Assembly (NCBI GenBank): GCA_023436065.1
Contig: JAEZKU010000015.1
Coordinates: forward strand, 1 to 64,000
Direction: 5' to 3'
Length of the DNA stretch: 64,000 bases
Origin: Bacillota bacterium
GTDB taxonomy: Bacteria > Bacillota > Clostridia > Lachnospirales > Lachnospiraceae
Made by a program: the position numbers and the translations under genes. Positions 26,745-34,779 of this stretch are shown piece by piece. The notes beneath the pieces were generated by a model. The model saw only the letters and a list, made by a program, of their open reading frames with translations. It searched no databases and was not told where the DNA came from. Position 1 is the first letter of the stretch, and each line of letters begins with the position of its first letter.

Positions 26745-26866
26745 TGGCAAAAGGTCATGACACCTTTGGTGTCATGACAGACCGGTCAGACACTGATCAG
26801 AAAGCTTGCTTTCATGAGAAGTTGTCTGACTGGTCGGCCGGATGTTTACATCCGGACCTTTTGCCA
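26745..26866. repeat. 122 bp multi-branched inverted-repeat element
   Basis: Perfect 12 bp outer arms (TGGCAAAAGGTC at 26745-26756 and its complement at 26855-26866) enclose three more stems: an 11 bp perfect hairpin (GTCATGACACC/GGTGTCATGAC, 26754-26778), a 13 bp stem with one mismatch (26780-26792 with 26823-26835) capped by AAAGC-TTG-CTTT, and an 8 bp hairpin (CCGGATGT/ACATCCGG, 26838-26855). Neighbouring stems compete for a few bases at the ends of the outer arms. No ORF is inside. It could be a palindromic mobile element or a structured leader of the nitroreductase transcript. Confidence 0.65.
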
Positions 26867-26923
26867 GAAAGGATTTACCTTGTAGAGAGTGCTTTATAAT
26901 AAGTTAATGAAAGGGGTATCAAA

Positions 26924-27451
26924 ATGAGTGATTTTTTAACACTGGCTAAAACACGTTATTCCACAAGAAAATATCAGGATCGTCCTGTTGAACAGGAGAA
27001 GCTTTTGGCGATCCTGGAGGCCGGGAGGGTTGCTCCTACAGCCTGCAACTTTCAACCGCAGCGCGTGCTTGTAATCAGGGAGAAGGAGGGACTGGAAAAG
27101 CTTGCCCAGACTGCTAACTTCTTTCATGCTCCTCTGGCTATTGTGGTATGCGTAAATCATGATGAGACCTGGAAGCGGGATTATGATAATAAGGATATCG
27201 CAGACGTTGATGTGACAATTGTCACGGATCACATGATCCTACAGGCAACAGCCCTGGGCTTACAATCGGTATGGATTTGTAAGATCGATCCTGTGAAAAT
27301 GAGGGAGTTATTCCATATCCCGGACAATATTGAACCGGTCAATCTTCTTGCGATTGGTTATGAAGCAGGAGAAGGCAAGAGTGTGGACCGCCATGACACC
27401 ATGCGGAAACCTTTGGAAGAGACGGTGGTATATGAGAGCTTCTGCTCATAA
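26924..27451 (+). CDS. Nitroreductase-family FMN oxidoreductase
   Basis: A 175-residue nitroreductase. FMN-contact motifs are present: TRYSTRKYQDRPV near the N-terminus, GRVAPTACNFQPQR, and LQATALGLQSVWICK followed by LLAIGYEAGEG. The enzyme would reduce nitro-aromatics, quinones or flavin with NAD(P)H. AAAGGGG lies 8 nt upstream of the ATG. It is divergent from the HxlR regulator, its likely controller. The length is at the short end of the family. Confidence 0.92.
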   Translation: MSDFLTLAKTRYSTRKYQDRPVEQEKLLAILEAGRVAPTACNFQPQRVLVIREKEGLEKLAQTANFFHAPLAIVVCVNHDETWKRDYDNKDIADVDVTIVTDHMILQATALGLQSVWICKIDPVKMRELFHIPDNIEPVNLLAIGYEAGEGKSVDRHDTMRKPLEETVVYESFCS

Positions 27452-27483
27452 TGGCAAAACTCTTCAATATTAAGAGCTTAGAG

Positions 27484-27538
27484 AAAGCCCTATTCGGAGA
27501 CTGATCAGTGATCTGTTCTCACGAATAAGGGCTTTTTG
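27484..27538 (+). terminator. Terminator after the nitroreductase gene
   Basis: AAAGCCCTATTCG pairs with CGAATAAGGGCTTT (one bulged A), with inner CTGATCAG palindrome, and is followed by a T run. It lies about 30 nt after the stop. Confidence 0.85.
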
Positions 27539-27745
27539 ACTGGATTTCTGTACTCTTTGATTGGATAAATAATAACTGCTTAACTCACTATGAAGATGGA
27601 ATTGAAATTATTACCGAAATGTGGCATAATGAAGGGAGCCCTTTGTTTACAAATAATTCATAGTATGTTCATATGTCAATGATAAAATAGGAAATATGTA
27701 TCATAAGATTCTCAATTATGTTAGATCTCTTAAAGGAGAATAGAA

Positions 27746-29083
27746 ATGTCTGAGAATGACAAGAAGGATTTTGAATTTATTAAGGAACAGGTAATAGAAA
27801 AGAAGCGTAAAAAGATCAAAAAGCGTCTAATGCCCTTTGTCATGACAGTCTGCCTGGCGATTCTGTTCGGTCTGGTTGCTGCTGTAACATTTGTCTTAGC
27901 TGCACCAAGGCTGGATGAATTCCTACATAAGGATGAAGAGACAAAGACGCCGGCAGAATTCCCGACAGTGTATCCGGAGGATCAGACTCCTGTCACAACC
28001 GTGACGCCTGTCCCGAAGGACAATACGGAGAAAGACATAGAGGTTAACGGAGACAATATATCAAAGATACCGGATACCGTAGTCGTTGATCAAAGGATTG
28101 ATGCCAGCTTAGATGATTTTGTGAATATGTACGGTGAACTTCGTAAGGTTGCTTACGATGTGAATAAATCTTTAATTAAAGTAATCGGGATAACCGAGAC
28201 TGAGGATGTGTGGTTTGGTACGCATGTGGAGCTGACGGAAGAAACGACGGGACTTCTGATCCATAATGATAATGTGAATCTGCTGGCGCTTGTCAGTCTG
28301 GATCGTATTCGTAAGGCAGATCGAATTCGTGTGGAATTCTCCAAAAGCTTCAGCGTGGATGCTACGATTCAGGATTATGAAACCGAATTGAATCTCGCGG
28401 TGATTTCTATACCGATTAAAGAAATTCCTGCCGGTTATCTGGACAATACCGAGATTGCCAAGCTTGGAGAATCCTTTACTCTGGTAGCCGGAAGCCCGAT
28501 TCTTGCATTGGGCAGTCCAAATGGACATGTTGGTTCGATGGAATTTGGTATTATCTCCAGCGGTAACACAGTTGCTTATATTACGGATAACCAGCTGGAT
28601 CTGTTTAATACCGATATCGATGTCAATGAGAAGGGTGACGGTATCATCGTAAATACAAAGGGAGAGGTAATCGGCCTGATTACACGTACCTTAAAGGATG
28701 GGGTCAGCGACAGTCTGAACGTCTGTATCGGAATCAGCAGAATAAAGCCTTTGCTGACAGATTTGGTAAATAATAACCCCCGTATTTATTTTGGTGTTAA
28801 GACAGAAAACATGACAGACACCACCAGAGCGGAGCATGAAATCGCAAATGGTATCTTTGTAGATGAAACAATAGAGGACTCACCTGCCTTTGAGGCGGGT
28901 ATACAGGCCGGTGACATCATTCTGTATGTGGAGGATGAGATGATCATAGATACGAGTGATTTCTATAGTACCCTGGCCTATCGAAAAGCCGGAGACAAAA
29001 TTTCTGTCAGATTGAAACGTACTGCCGGTTCTACTGAGAAGGAATTAACGGTCACGGTAACACTGGCTGAGAAAAAGAAGTAA
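27746..29083 (+). CDS. Membrane-anchored HtrA-like protein lacking the catalytic triad, with PDZ
   Basis: A 445-residue S1C/HtrA-like protein: cytoplasmic basic head, one span at about 30-52, a Pro/Thr linker, a trypsin-like fold (about 120-335) and a C-terminal PDZ (about 350-440; SPAFEAGIQAGDIILYVEDEMI). At the three catalytic places the sequence differs: the LTNxHVI histidine motif reads LLALVSLDRI, the aspartate before LAV is Asn (ELNLAV), and GNSGG reads KGDGI in VNEKGDGIIVNTKGEVIGLI. The fold markers around these sites are kept, so it is probably a non-proteolytic HtrA used as a sensor or scaffold. AAGGAGAATAGAA precedes the ATG. Confidence 0.82.
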   Translation: MSENDKKDFEFIKEQVIEKKRKKIKKRLMPFVMTVCLAILFGLVAAVTFVLAAPRLDEFLHKDEETKTPAEFPTVYPEDQTPVTTVTPVPKDNTEKDIEVNGDNISKIPDTVVVDQRIDASLDDFVNMYGELRKVAYDVNKSLIKVIGITETEDVWFGTHVELTEETTGLLIHNDNVNLLALVSLDRIRKADRIRVEFSKSFSVDATIQDYETELNLAVISIPIKEIPAGYLDNTEIAKLGESFTLVAGSPILALGSPNGHVGSMEFGIISSGNTVAYITDNQLDLFNTDIDVNEKGDGIIVNTKGEVIGLITRTLKDGVSDSLNVCIGISRIKPLLTDLVNNNPRIYFGVKTENMTDTTRAEHEIANGIFVDETIEDSPAFEAGIQAGDIILYVEDEMIIDTSDFYSTLAYRKAGDKISVRLKRTAGSTEKELTVTVTLAEKKK

Positions 29084-29091
29084 CCAATTTA

Positions 29092-29130
29092 GGAATGTGT
29101 TAAAAGGTAACTTTTAACGCATTCCTTTTT
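29092..29130 (+). terminator. Terminator after the HtrA-like gene
   Basis: GGAATGTGTTAAAAG and CTTTTAACGCATTCC form a 15 bp stem (one mismatch) around GTAA, followed by five T residues, 8 nt after the stop. Confidence 0.9.
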
Positions 29131-29137
29131 AGCATAC

Positions 29138-29260
29138 AGATTAAAGTATCAAAAGGTGCTTCGCTCTTTTCCAACTACAATAGATTGCCATTGCAAGCTA
29201 GCTTGCAGAGCAATCTATTGTAGCCGGAAAGCACCGTAGGTACTTTTGATACTTTAATCT
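29138..29260. repeat. 123 bp palindromic element with 18 bp perfect termini
   Basis: AGATTAAAGTATCAAAAG (29138-29155) is perfectly complementary to 29243-29260. Inside, CTACAATAGATTGC pairs with GCAATCTATTGTAG (14 bp), and the centre GCAAGCTAGCTTGC is a 14 bp palindrome. Only the middle of each arm (GTGCTTCGCTCTTT versus GGAAAGCACCGTAGGTA) is imperfect. No ORF. It looks like a MITE-type foldback element. Confidence 0.7.
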
Positions 29261-29360
29261 TATACAGGATTTCAATAATTAATACTTTATATATCCTCTC
29301 CCGTAGGGTATAATATTGATGAACTTAAAACGGTTCCGTTAGATTAGAAAGGTAGAGAAG

Positions 29361-30314
29361 ATGAGATATATTCAGGATTTGAGAGAGAATGACTTTATTA
29401 AGAACGAGATTTATCTGTGTAAATCCAAGCAGATATTGACGGGGAAGAGCGGTAAAACCTATGCCTCTCTGATATTACAGGACAAGACCGGAACCATTGA
29501 TGCGAAGATTTGGGATTTTGGCAGTGAGATTGAGCAATATGATGCAATGGATTTCGTACATATTGATGCGAGAGTAACCAGCTTCCAGGATGCACTTCAG
29601 CTCAATATCAGCAAGATTTATAAAGGCCGGGAAGGGGAATATTATCCCGAGGATTATTTCCCGGTTACCAATAAAGATGTGGAAACGATGTACCGCGAAA
29701 TCAAGGGTTTTGTTGCGATGATTAAGGAACAGAACCTAAGAAGTCTGGCGGAAGCCTTCTTTGTGAATAATGCGGAGTTCATCAAGCAGTTCAAGAGCCA
29801 TTCCGCAGCCAAGAGTGTTCATCACAGCTTTGTAGGCGGGTTGCTGGAGCATACACTCAGCGTAGTCAAGCTCTGTGAATATTATACGACCAGCTATCCC
29901 ATCCTGAATAAGGATTTATTAATTACAGCTGCGCTGTTTCATGATATCGGTAAGCTGTATGAGCTGTCAGATTTTCCTGCAAATGATTATACCGATGATG
30001 GACAGCTGTTGGGACACATCTTTATCGGAGCCAATATTGTAAGCAACGAGATCAAGAAGATGAATAAGTTCCCGGCAAAGCTTTCGAATGAGCTGATTCA
30101 CTGTATTCTTTCGCACCATGGTGAGCTTGAATACGGTTCGCCGAAGAAACCTGCGACCGCGGAAGCTATGGCACTTCATTTTGCGGATAATACGGATGCT
30201 AAGATGCAGACCCTGACAGAGATGCTTGCCTCAGCTGATCCGAAATCCGAGTGGTTGGGCTATCAGAAACTGTTCGAATCAAATATCAGACGCAGCACCA
30301 AAGAGAAGGAATAA
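29361..30314 (+). CDS. yhaM: 3'-5' exoribonuclease YhaM family (OB-fold plus HD domain)
   Basis: A 317-residue protein: N-terminal OB-fold nucleic-acid-binding domain (about 10-95; GKTYASLILQDKTGTIDAKIWD) and an HD-superfamily domain (about 155-300) with HHSFVGGLLEHTLSV, LFHDIGKLYEL and HHGELEYGSPKKP. YhaM trims RNA and single-stranded DNA from the 3' end. AAAGGTAGAGAAG precedes the ATG. The downstream methyltransferase gene starts 26 nt after its stop, so they probably form an operon. Confidence 0.92.
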   Translation: MRYIQDLRENDFIKNEIYLCKSKQILTGKSGKTYASLILQDKTGTIDAKIWDFGSEIEQYDAMDFVHIDARVTSFQDALQLNISKIYKGREGEYYPEDYFPVTNKDVETMYREIKGFVAMIKEQNLRSLAEAFFVNNAEFIKQFKSHSAAKSVHHSFVGGLLEHTLSVVKLCEYYTTSYPILNKDLLITAALFHDIGKLYELSDFPANDYTDDGQLLGHIFIGANIVSNEIKKMNKFPAKLSNELIHCILSHHGELEYGSPKKPATAEAMALHFADNTDAKMQTLTEMLASADPKSEWLGYQKLFESNIRRSTKEKE

Positions 30315-30340
30315 AAAGCTGCTACGGAGTGGTAAAATAT

Positions 30341-31708
30341 ATGACAGAGATTGTTAAGAAGAATGATCAGGTCGAGATTACGATAGAAGCGATCGGTTCG
30401 GAGGGAGAGGGAATCGGACGATATCAGGGGTATACCCTGTTCGTCAAGGATACCGTCATGGGAGATGTGGCGCTGGTCCAGGTAATGAAGACCGGGAAAA
30501 CCTACGGTTATGCCAGGCTGGTGAAGCTGATTACCCCCTCGGAATTCCGGACTGAACCCAGATGCCCGATCGCAGCCAAATGCGGCGGCTGCCAGCTGAT
30601 GCACGTGGATTATAATAAACAGCTGGAATATAAACAGGACAAGGTCCGCGGATGCCTGACCAGGATCGGCGGATTTTCTGATGTCAGGATGGAACCAATC
30701 TGCGGGATGGAGGAACCCTATCACTACCGCAACAAGTCACAGTTTCCGGTAGGCAGGGCAAAAGATGGAAGTATCGCCATCGGTTTTTATGCCGGGAGAA
30801 CGCATTCCATCATTGATACCAACCATTGTTATATCGGTGCAGAAGTGAATGAGGAAATACTGGCATTTATTCGCTCATTTATAGAGAAATACCGGATTGA
30901 ACCTTATGATGAGAAATCACATCAGGGGTTGCTGCGTCATATCCTGACAAGAGTAGGGTACAGCAGCAAAGAGGTCATGGTATGTCTGGTGGTTAACGGA
31001 AAGAAGCTTCCTTATCAGGAAGAATTGATTCAGGGCTTAAGGCATATCAAAGGAATGAAGAGCATCTGTCTGAATGTAAATAAAGAAAAGACGAATGTGA
31101 TCCTTGGCGATCAAATCATTCCGTTATGGGGTGAGCCATACATCACGGACAGCATCGGGGAGATACGCTATCAGATATCACCGCTGTCCTTCTACCAGGT
31201 GAATCCGGTTCAGACGAAGAAGCTGTATGACATCGCCCTCGACTATGCCGATCTGCATGGGGAGGAGACTGTTTGGGATCTCTACTGCGGGATCGGAACC
31301 ATCTCCTTATTCCTGGCACAGCGTGCAAAGCAGGTCTACGGTGTTGAGATTATTCCTCAGGCAATCGAGGATGCTAGGAGAAATGCAAAGCTGAACGGAA
31401 TTACGAATGCAGAATTTTTTGTTGGAGCCGCGGAGGAGGTACTTCCGAAGAAATATCAGGAGGAGAGAATCCATGCAGATGTAATTGTTGTGGACCCTCC
31501 GAGAAAGGGATGCGAGCAGAGCTTACTGGATACCATCCTGGCTATGTCACCAAAGCGTGTGGTCTATGTATCCTGCGATCCGGCAACCCTGGCAAGGGAT
31601 TTGAAATATCTGTGTGAGAAGGATTACCGGCTTGAGAAGGTCAGAGCAGTAGATCAATTCGGGCACAGTGTGCATGTGGAGACAGTGGCTAAGCTAGAAA
31701 GAAGATAA
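30341..31708 (+). CDS. rlmD: 23S rRNA (uracil-C5) methyltransferase, RlmD/RumA family
   Basis: A 455-residue TrmA-family enzyme: N-terminal TRAM domain (about 5-65), an iron-sulfur cysteine cluster (CPIAAKCGGCQ), a central RNA-binding part, and a SAM methyltransferase domain (VWDLYCGIGTISLFLA, VVDPPRKGCEQ, YVSCDPATLARDL with the catalytic cysteine). It makes m5U in 23S rRNA. In Firmicutes one member may modify both U747 and U1939 (RlmCD), so the exact site is uncertain. ATG 30341 is chosen because the longer frame from 30251 overlaps yhaM; GGAG lies about 11 nt upstream. Confidence 0.92.
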   Translation: MTEIVKKNDQVEITIEAIGSEGEGIGRYQGYTLFVKDTVMGDVALVQVMKTGKTYGYARLVKLITPSEFRTEPRCPIAAKCGGCQLMHVDYNKQLEYKQDKVRGCLTRIGGFSDVRMEPICGMEEPYHYRNKSQFPVGRAKDGSIAIGFYAGRTHSIIDTNHCYIGAEVNEEILAFIRSFIEKYRIEPYDEKSHQGLLRHILTRVGYSSKEVMVCLVVNGKKLPYQEELIQGLRHIKGMKSICLNVNKEKTNVILGDQIIPLWGEPYITDSIGEIRYQISPLSFYQVNPVQTKKLYDIALDYADLHGEETVWDLYCGIGTISLFLAQRAKQVYGVEIIPQAIEDARRNAKLNGITNAEFFVGAAEEVLPKKYQEERIHADVIVVDPPRKGCEQSLLDTILAMSPKRVVYVSCDPATLARDLKYLCEKDYRLEKVRAVDQFGHSVHVETVAKLERR

Positions 31709-31777
31709 TGTTGAAATACAATAAATAACTAAATCGTACAATAGATAATGAAATGGAGTAATGAATTGTATCTGTTT

Positions 31778-31826
31778 CCCCTTATTTTTTCTTACCTTTA
31801 GTGTAAATGAAAAATAAGGGGATTTT
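31778..31826. terminator. Bidirectional terminator between rlmD and the EFR1 gene
   Basis: CCCCTTATTTTT and AAAAATAAGGGG form a perfect 12 bp stem around about 20 nt. It is followed by ATTTT on the plus strand and lies between two convergent genes. Confidence 0.7.
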
Positions 31827-31867
31827 AAACCAAAAGGACAGGAGTATTGGTTGTAAAAATATCTATT

Positions 31868-32653
31868 CTAATACATGTCCTTTAACGAAATGTCTGGGTG
31901 ATGGTATCTCAATTTTCCAACAGTGTTTTTCCCGATTTCTACAGCCTTACTGGGACACCAATGAAAACAAGCCAGACAATACTCGCAGTTGCTTCCCCAA
32001 TTTACACCTTCTCTAGTCACTTTTATGTTGCTTACCGGACATACTTTAGTACAAGTACCGCATTTTGTACAGTCTTTTGCTGTTCTAAACTTGGTAGGAG
32101 TTTTATAAATATATTTTGCAATAAATCCTGTGAATAATCCTTGTAGATGATACTTGATACTATCATTTCCATCAACCCTGCCATAGTGTCTTTTGTTTAT
32201 ATATTCAGAAATCTCAATTATTTTTTGATAAGATTCTTCGAGTCTATGGGTCCTAATCTCAGTAGAATTTGTAAAATCACGAACAATTAAAGAATTTCCA
32301 GGCATGTTAATGGTAAAGCCTGCTGTTAATGATTTACCTCTTTTTCTTAATATCCTGTCCATTGTAAATAAACAATGACCCGGGCCTCCATTGCATGTAA
32401 CAACTGAATAAATTGGAATTGATGATGTAACAAATTCAAGTTTGTCTACAAATGACTTGACGATATTAGGGATAGTTTGAAAATAAACAGGAAAAACAAG
32501 AATTAAACAATCCGAATTTATTTCCAGCTTTTTATCCTCTTTAAATGCTTTTATTGGTAGAATTTTTACATTGTCAGATAGTTCTTTACACAATTGTCTT
32601 GCAATAAATAGTGAATTACCTGTTCCTGTAAAATAAAAAATGTCTATACTCAT
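31868..32653 (-). CDS. EFR1-type flavodoxin-ferredoxin fusion
   Basis: A 261-residue EFR1-family protein: N-terminal flavodoxin-like domain with the FMN phosphate loop FYFTGTGNSLFIAR, then a C-terminal double [4Fe-4S] ferredoxin (CTKCGTCTKVCPV and CEYCLACFHWCP). It would pass electrons between FMN and iron-sulfur centres; partners are unknown. The start ATG has AAGGAGGAATAGTAT upstream. It lies downstream of a MerR-family gene on the same strand, and its own promoter, of MerR-activated shape, sits between the two. Confidence 0.88.
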   Translation of the reverse strand: MSIDIFYFTGTGNSLFIARQLCKELSDNVKILPIKAFKEDKKLEINSDCLILVFPVYFQTIPNIVKSFVDKLEFVTSSIPIYSVVTCNGGPGHCLFTMDRILRKRGKSLTAGFTINMPGNSLIVRDFTNSTEIRTHRLEESYQKIIEISEYINKRHYGRVDGNDSIKYHLQGLFTGFIAKYIYKTPTKFRTAKDCTKCGTCTKVCPVSNIKVTREGVNWGSNCEYCLACFHWCPSKAVEIGKNTVGKLRYHHPDISLKDMY

Positions 32654-32678
32654 ATACTATTCCTCCTTTTCCTTGCCT

Positions 32679-32710
32679 ATTATAAGGCCTGTAGTATAGT
32701 ACGGAGTCAA
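32679..32710 (-). promoter_or_regulatory. MerR-type promoter and operator before the EFR1 gene
   Basis: Minus strand: TTGACT (32710-32705) and TATAAT (32684-32679) are 20 bp apart (19 if the -10 is read one base earlier), longer than the normal 17. The spacer holds an imperfect dyad, CCTGTAGTATAGTACGG on the plus strand. MerR-family activators twist such over-long spacers into line, so the adjacent MerR regulator is the likely activator (inference). Confidence 0.7.
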
Positions 32711-32735
32711 TAGATTTTCGTAAATTCTTAGGAAA

Positions 32736-33131
32736 TTATTTATCCTTCAGAAGTTCTTGAAGTACTGGACATTTATTAGGATTATTAAAATTGTCTTTCA
32801 CCGTTTGTAAAAAAGCCCTCATTTCATTAAGCTCAGATATTTGTCGATCAAGATTACTTACTTTCTTTACAATCACATCTGATACGACCTGATGATCAAT
32901 AATTTTATTATCAATAATAAAAAGCAAGTACCTAATCTCATCTAATGTAAAACCAGAGTTCTTCGCACGTTTAATAAATTCCAACCTACTCAAAATATCA
33001 TCAGTGTATAACCTATAACCCCCATTTGTCCTCTTTGGAGTTGGTATTAATCCGTTTTTCTCATAAAATCTGAGTGTCTCAATATTGAAGCCGGTTGCTT
33101 TAGAAACTTGGCCTCTGAAATAGTAAGTCAT
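32736..33131 (-). CDS. MerR-family transcriptional regulator
   Basis: A 131-residue MerR protein: HTH_1 motif YYFRGQVSKATGFNIETLRFYEKNGLI, wing RTNGGYRLYTDD, then a coiled-coil dimerisation helix (about 75-115) and a short C-terminus with a single cysteine (NKCPVLQELL). ATG 33131 follows GGGGGATAT; an upstream in-frame ATG at 33173 has no better signal. It precedes the EFR1 gene, its probable target. Only one cysteine in the C-terminal region argues against a classical mercury-type metal site. Confidence 0.87.
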   Translation of the reverse strand: MTYYFRGQVSKATGFNIETLRFYEKNGLIPTPKRTNGGYRLYTDDILSRLEFIKRAKNSGFTLDEIRYLLFIIDNKIIDHQVVSDVIVKKVSNLDRQISELNEMRAFLQTVKDNFNNPNKCPVLQELLKDK

Positions 33132-33539
33132 ATATCCCCCCATCCTTTCACTTTTATTGCATAGGTTTCTCATATACCTGAAGTAACCAAATTATAAGAT
33201 AATTTAATCATCTATACAACTTTTAGTCATATATCAATAACCTTGTATTTATATTATATAAAAATACTGTAACAAGCAACTTCGAAAGATATAATTAAAT
33301 ATATTTAAAAGTCAAAAATAATATCTTAAAAAGTATTTTATTATTTATTGAACATCAAAAGATAATGTATCTGATAAGAGATGAAAAAAGGTAACGGATA
33401 GAAAATGTCATCATAAGCTTAAATGGCGCATTTTTGATTCTGAAAAATGTTGTAGGTTGAACCATCGAGATACCTGGTGATATCATGTAGTTGGGAGTTT
33501 AAGAAAGCGGTGAAGCTAATAGCAAAAGGAGGATCCAAA
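33132..33539. other. AT-rich intergenic stretch, 408 bp
   Basis: Very AT-rich DNA between the divergent MerR gene and the Ntn-hydrolase gene. It must hold promoters for both directions, but I see no clear -35/-10 pair with good spacing. No hairpin terminator, tRNA or convincing ORF. AGCAAAAGGAGG just before 33540 is the ribosome site of the next gene. Confidence 0.5.
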
Positions 33540-34379
33540 ATGTGTACAAGTTTTGCAGTTTACAGTCAGGGAAAAGCCATTTATGGTATGAATTTCGATA
33601 CTAATGATATTGATTTAAAACTAAAATTGAATAGTCATAATGATATGAACTTATTTTACTTTTCAGGCTTATTAGATAACAAATACAGGGATATCGCTGG
33701 TTATAATAGTGAGGGTCTTTTTATCTGTACTCAGGCAGTGGAATATAGACCAGGTTCTAAATCAAGTTGTAACGAAAATGATTGGTTTGCTTTTGATATT
33801 TTCGATGAGGCGTTAAAGAAAACAAGAAAAACATCTGATTTTTTTGAAATTCTAAATAATAGAGTGATCTCGTATCCTAGAAATCCTTTATTCCCAGATT
33901 TAGGGCTACATACTATTATCGCTGATAAAACTGGAGATGCATTTATTCTGGAAGATGGAATAGATACAAATATAATAAGTAAAATTAATAGTGATTTTAT
34001 TATTATGACTAATTTCCCAAATGGAGATTTCCAGGATACAAATTATGATAAAATATACGGATGTGGTGCTGACAGATATATTTGTGCTCATGAATATATC
34101 TGTAATAATATTCATAGCTTTGGAGTAAATGAAGCTTTTGAGGTTTTAAAAAGAACTTCTCAGGATACAAATTCTCAGGCTCCAACTTTGTGTTCAATAG
34201 TATTTGAACCATTAAAAAATGAAGCTTATATTAGTTTAAAAATAGATTTCAATAAAAAATGGAAGATTTCAATTATTGAAAAAACAATTCAATCATTGGA
34301 TGGATTTTTAAACAATAATAAAATTGAATTCACAAATGGAGAAATACTAGTGAAGGATCTTATTAGCTTGTATAAGTGA
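33540..34379 (+). CDS. Ntn-hydrolase, choloylglycine hydrolase / acyl-transferase-like family
   Basis: A 279-residue N-terminal-nucleophile hydrolase. Removal of Met would expose Cys2 (MCTSFAVYSQGKAIYGMNFD), the usual catalytic nucleophile of penicillin V acylase, bile salt hydrolase and C45 peptidase relatives; the GMNFD part supplies the conserved Asn/Asp. ATG 33540 follows AAAGGAGGATCCAAA; the longer frame from 33477 would bury the cysteine and is rejected for that reason. Base composition is clearly AT-richer than the housekeeping genes. Bile salt hydrolase activity cannot be claimed from sequence alone. Confidence 0.8.
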   Translation: MCTSFAVYSQGKAIYGMNFDTNDIDLKLKLNSHNDMNLFYFSGLLDNKYRDIAGYNSEGLFICTQAVEYRPGSKSSCNENDWFAFDIFDEALKKTRKTSDFFEILNNRVISYPRNPLFPDLGLHTIIADKTGDAFILEDGIDTNIISKINSDFIIMTNFPNGDFQDTNYDKIYGCGADRYICAHEYICNNIHSFGVNEAFEVLKRTSQDTNSQAPTLCSIVFEPLKNEAYISLKIDFNKKWKISIIEKTIQSLDGFLNNNKIEFTNGEILVKDLISLYK

Positions 34380-34779
34380 TAATTATATAAATAAAGATGA
34401 TTAATTGGTAAAATATATTAAGGAATCCTTGAGGGTGTTGAATATAAAGGACTGAAGCAGGTTGAATTGAACTTAAAATATTAAAATCGAAGGATACTGT
34501 TGAGAAAACGGTATCCTTTGCTTATATTGTCTATTGGGTGCTCTTGACGTGAATGCAGTAAGCTTGTGGTCACTGTTCGCATAACTCACTACTAGTGCGC
34601 AAAGTTCCAGTTTTCATAAGATGCAGAAACGGGCAAAGAACATAGAATTTTGATTGCATAAGTGGTATAATGAGAAACGAAACTTTATGTATCAACTTAT
34701 TTAACAAGGAACAAATTATATCAATAGATCGAAGCCCTTATGGTTTCCTCAAACTAAAGCGAATTGAGAGTCTTATTTT
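34380..34779. other. Gene-free 400 bp with a hairpin and an extended -10
   Basis: AAGGATACTGTT pairs with AACGGTATCCTT (34490-34518, one G-U) around GAGAA; it is followed only by TGCTTAT, so it is a weak terminator. Further on, TGGTATAAT (34663-34671) is an extended -10 element that could start the WYL regulator transcript about 100 bp downstream. No ORF of interest. Confidence 0.5.
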
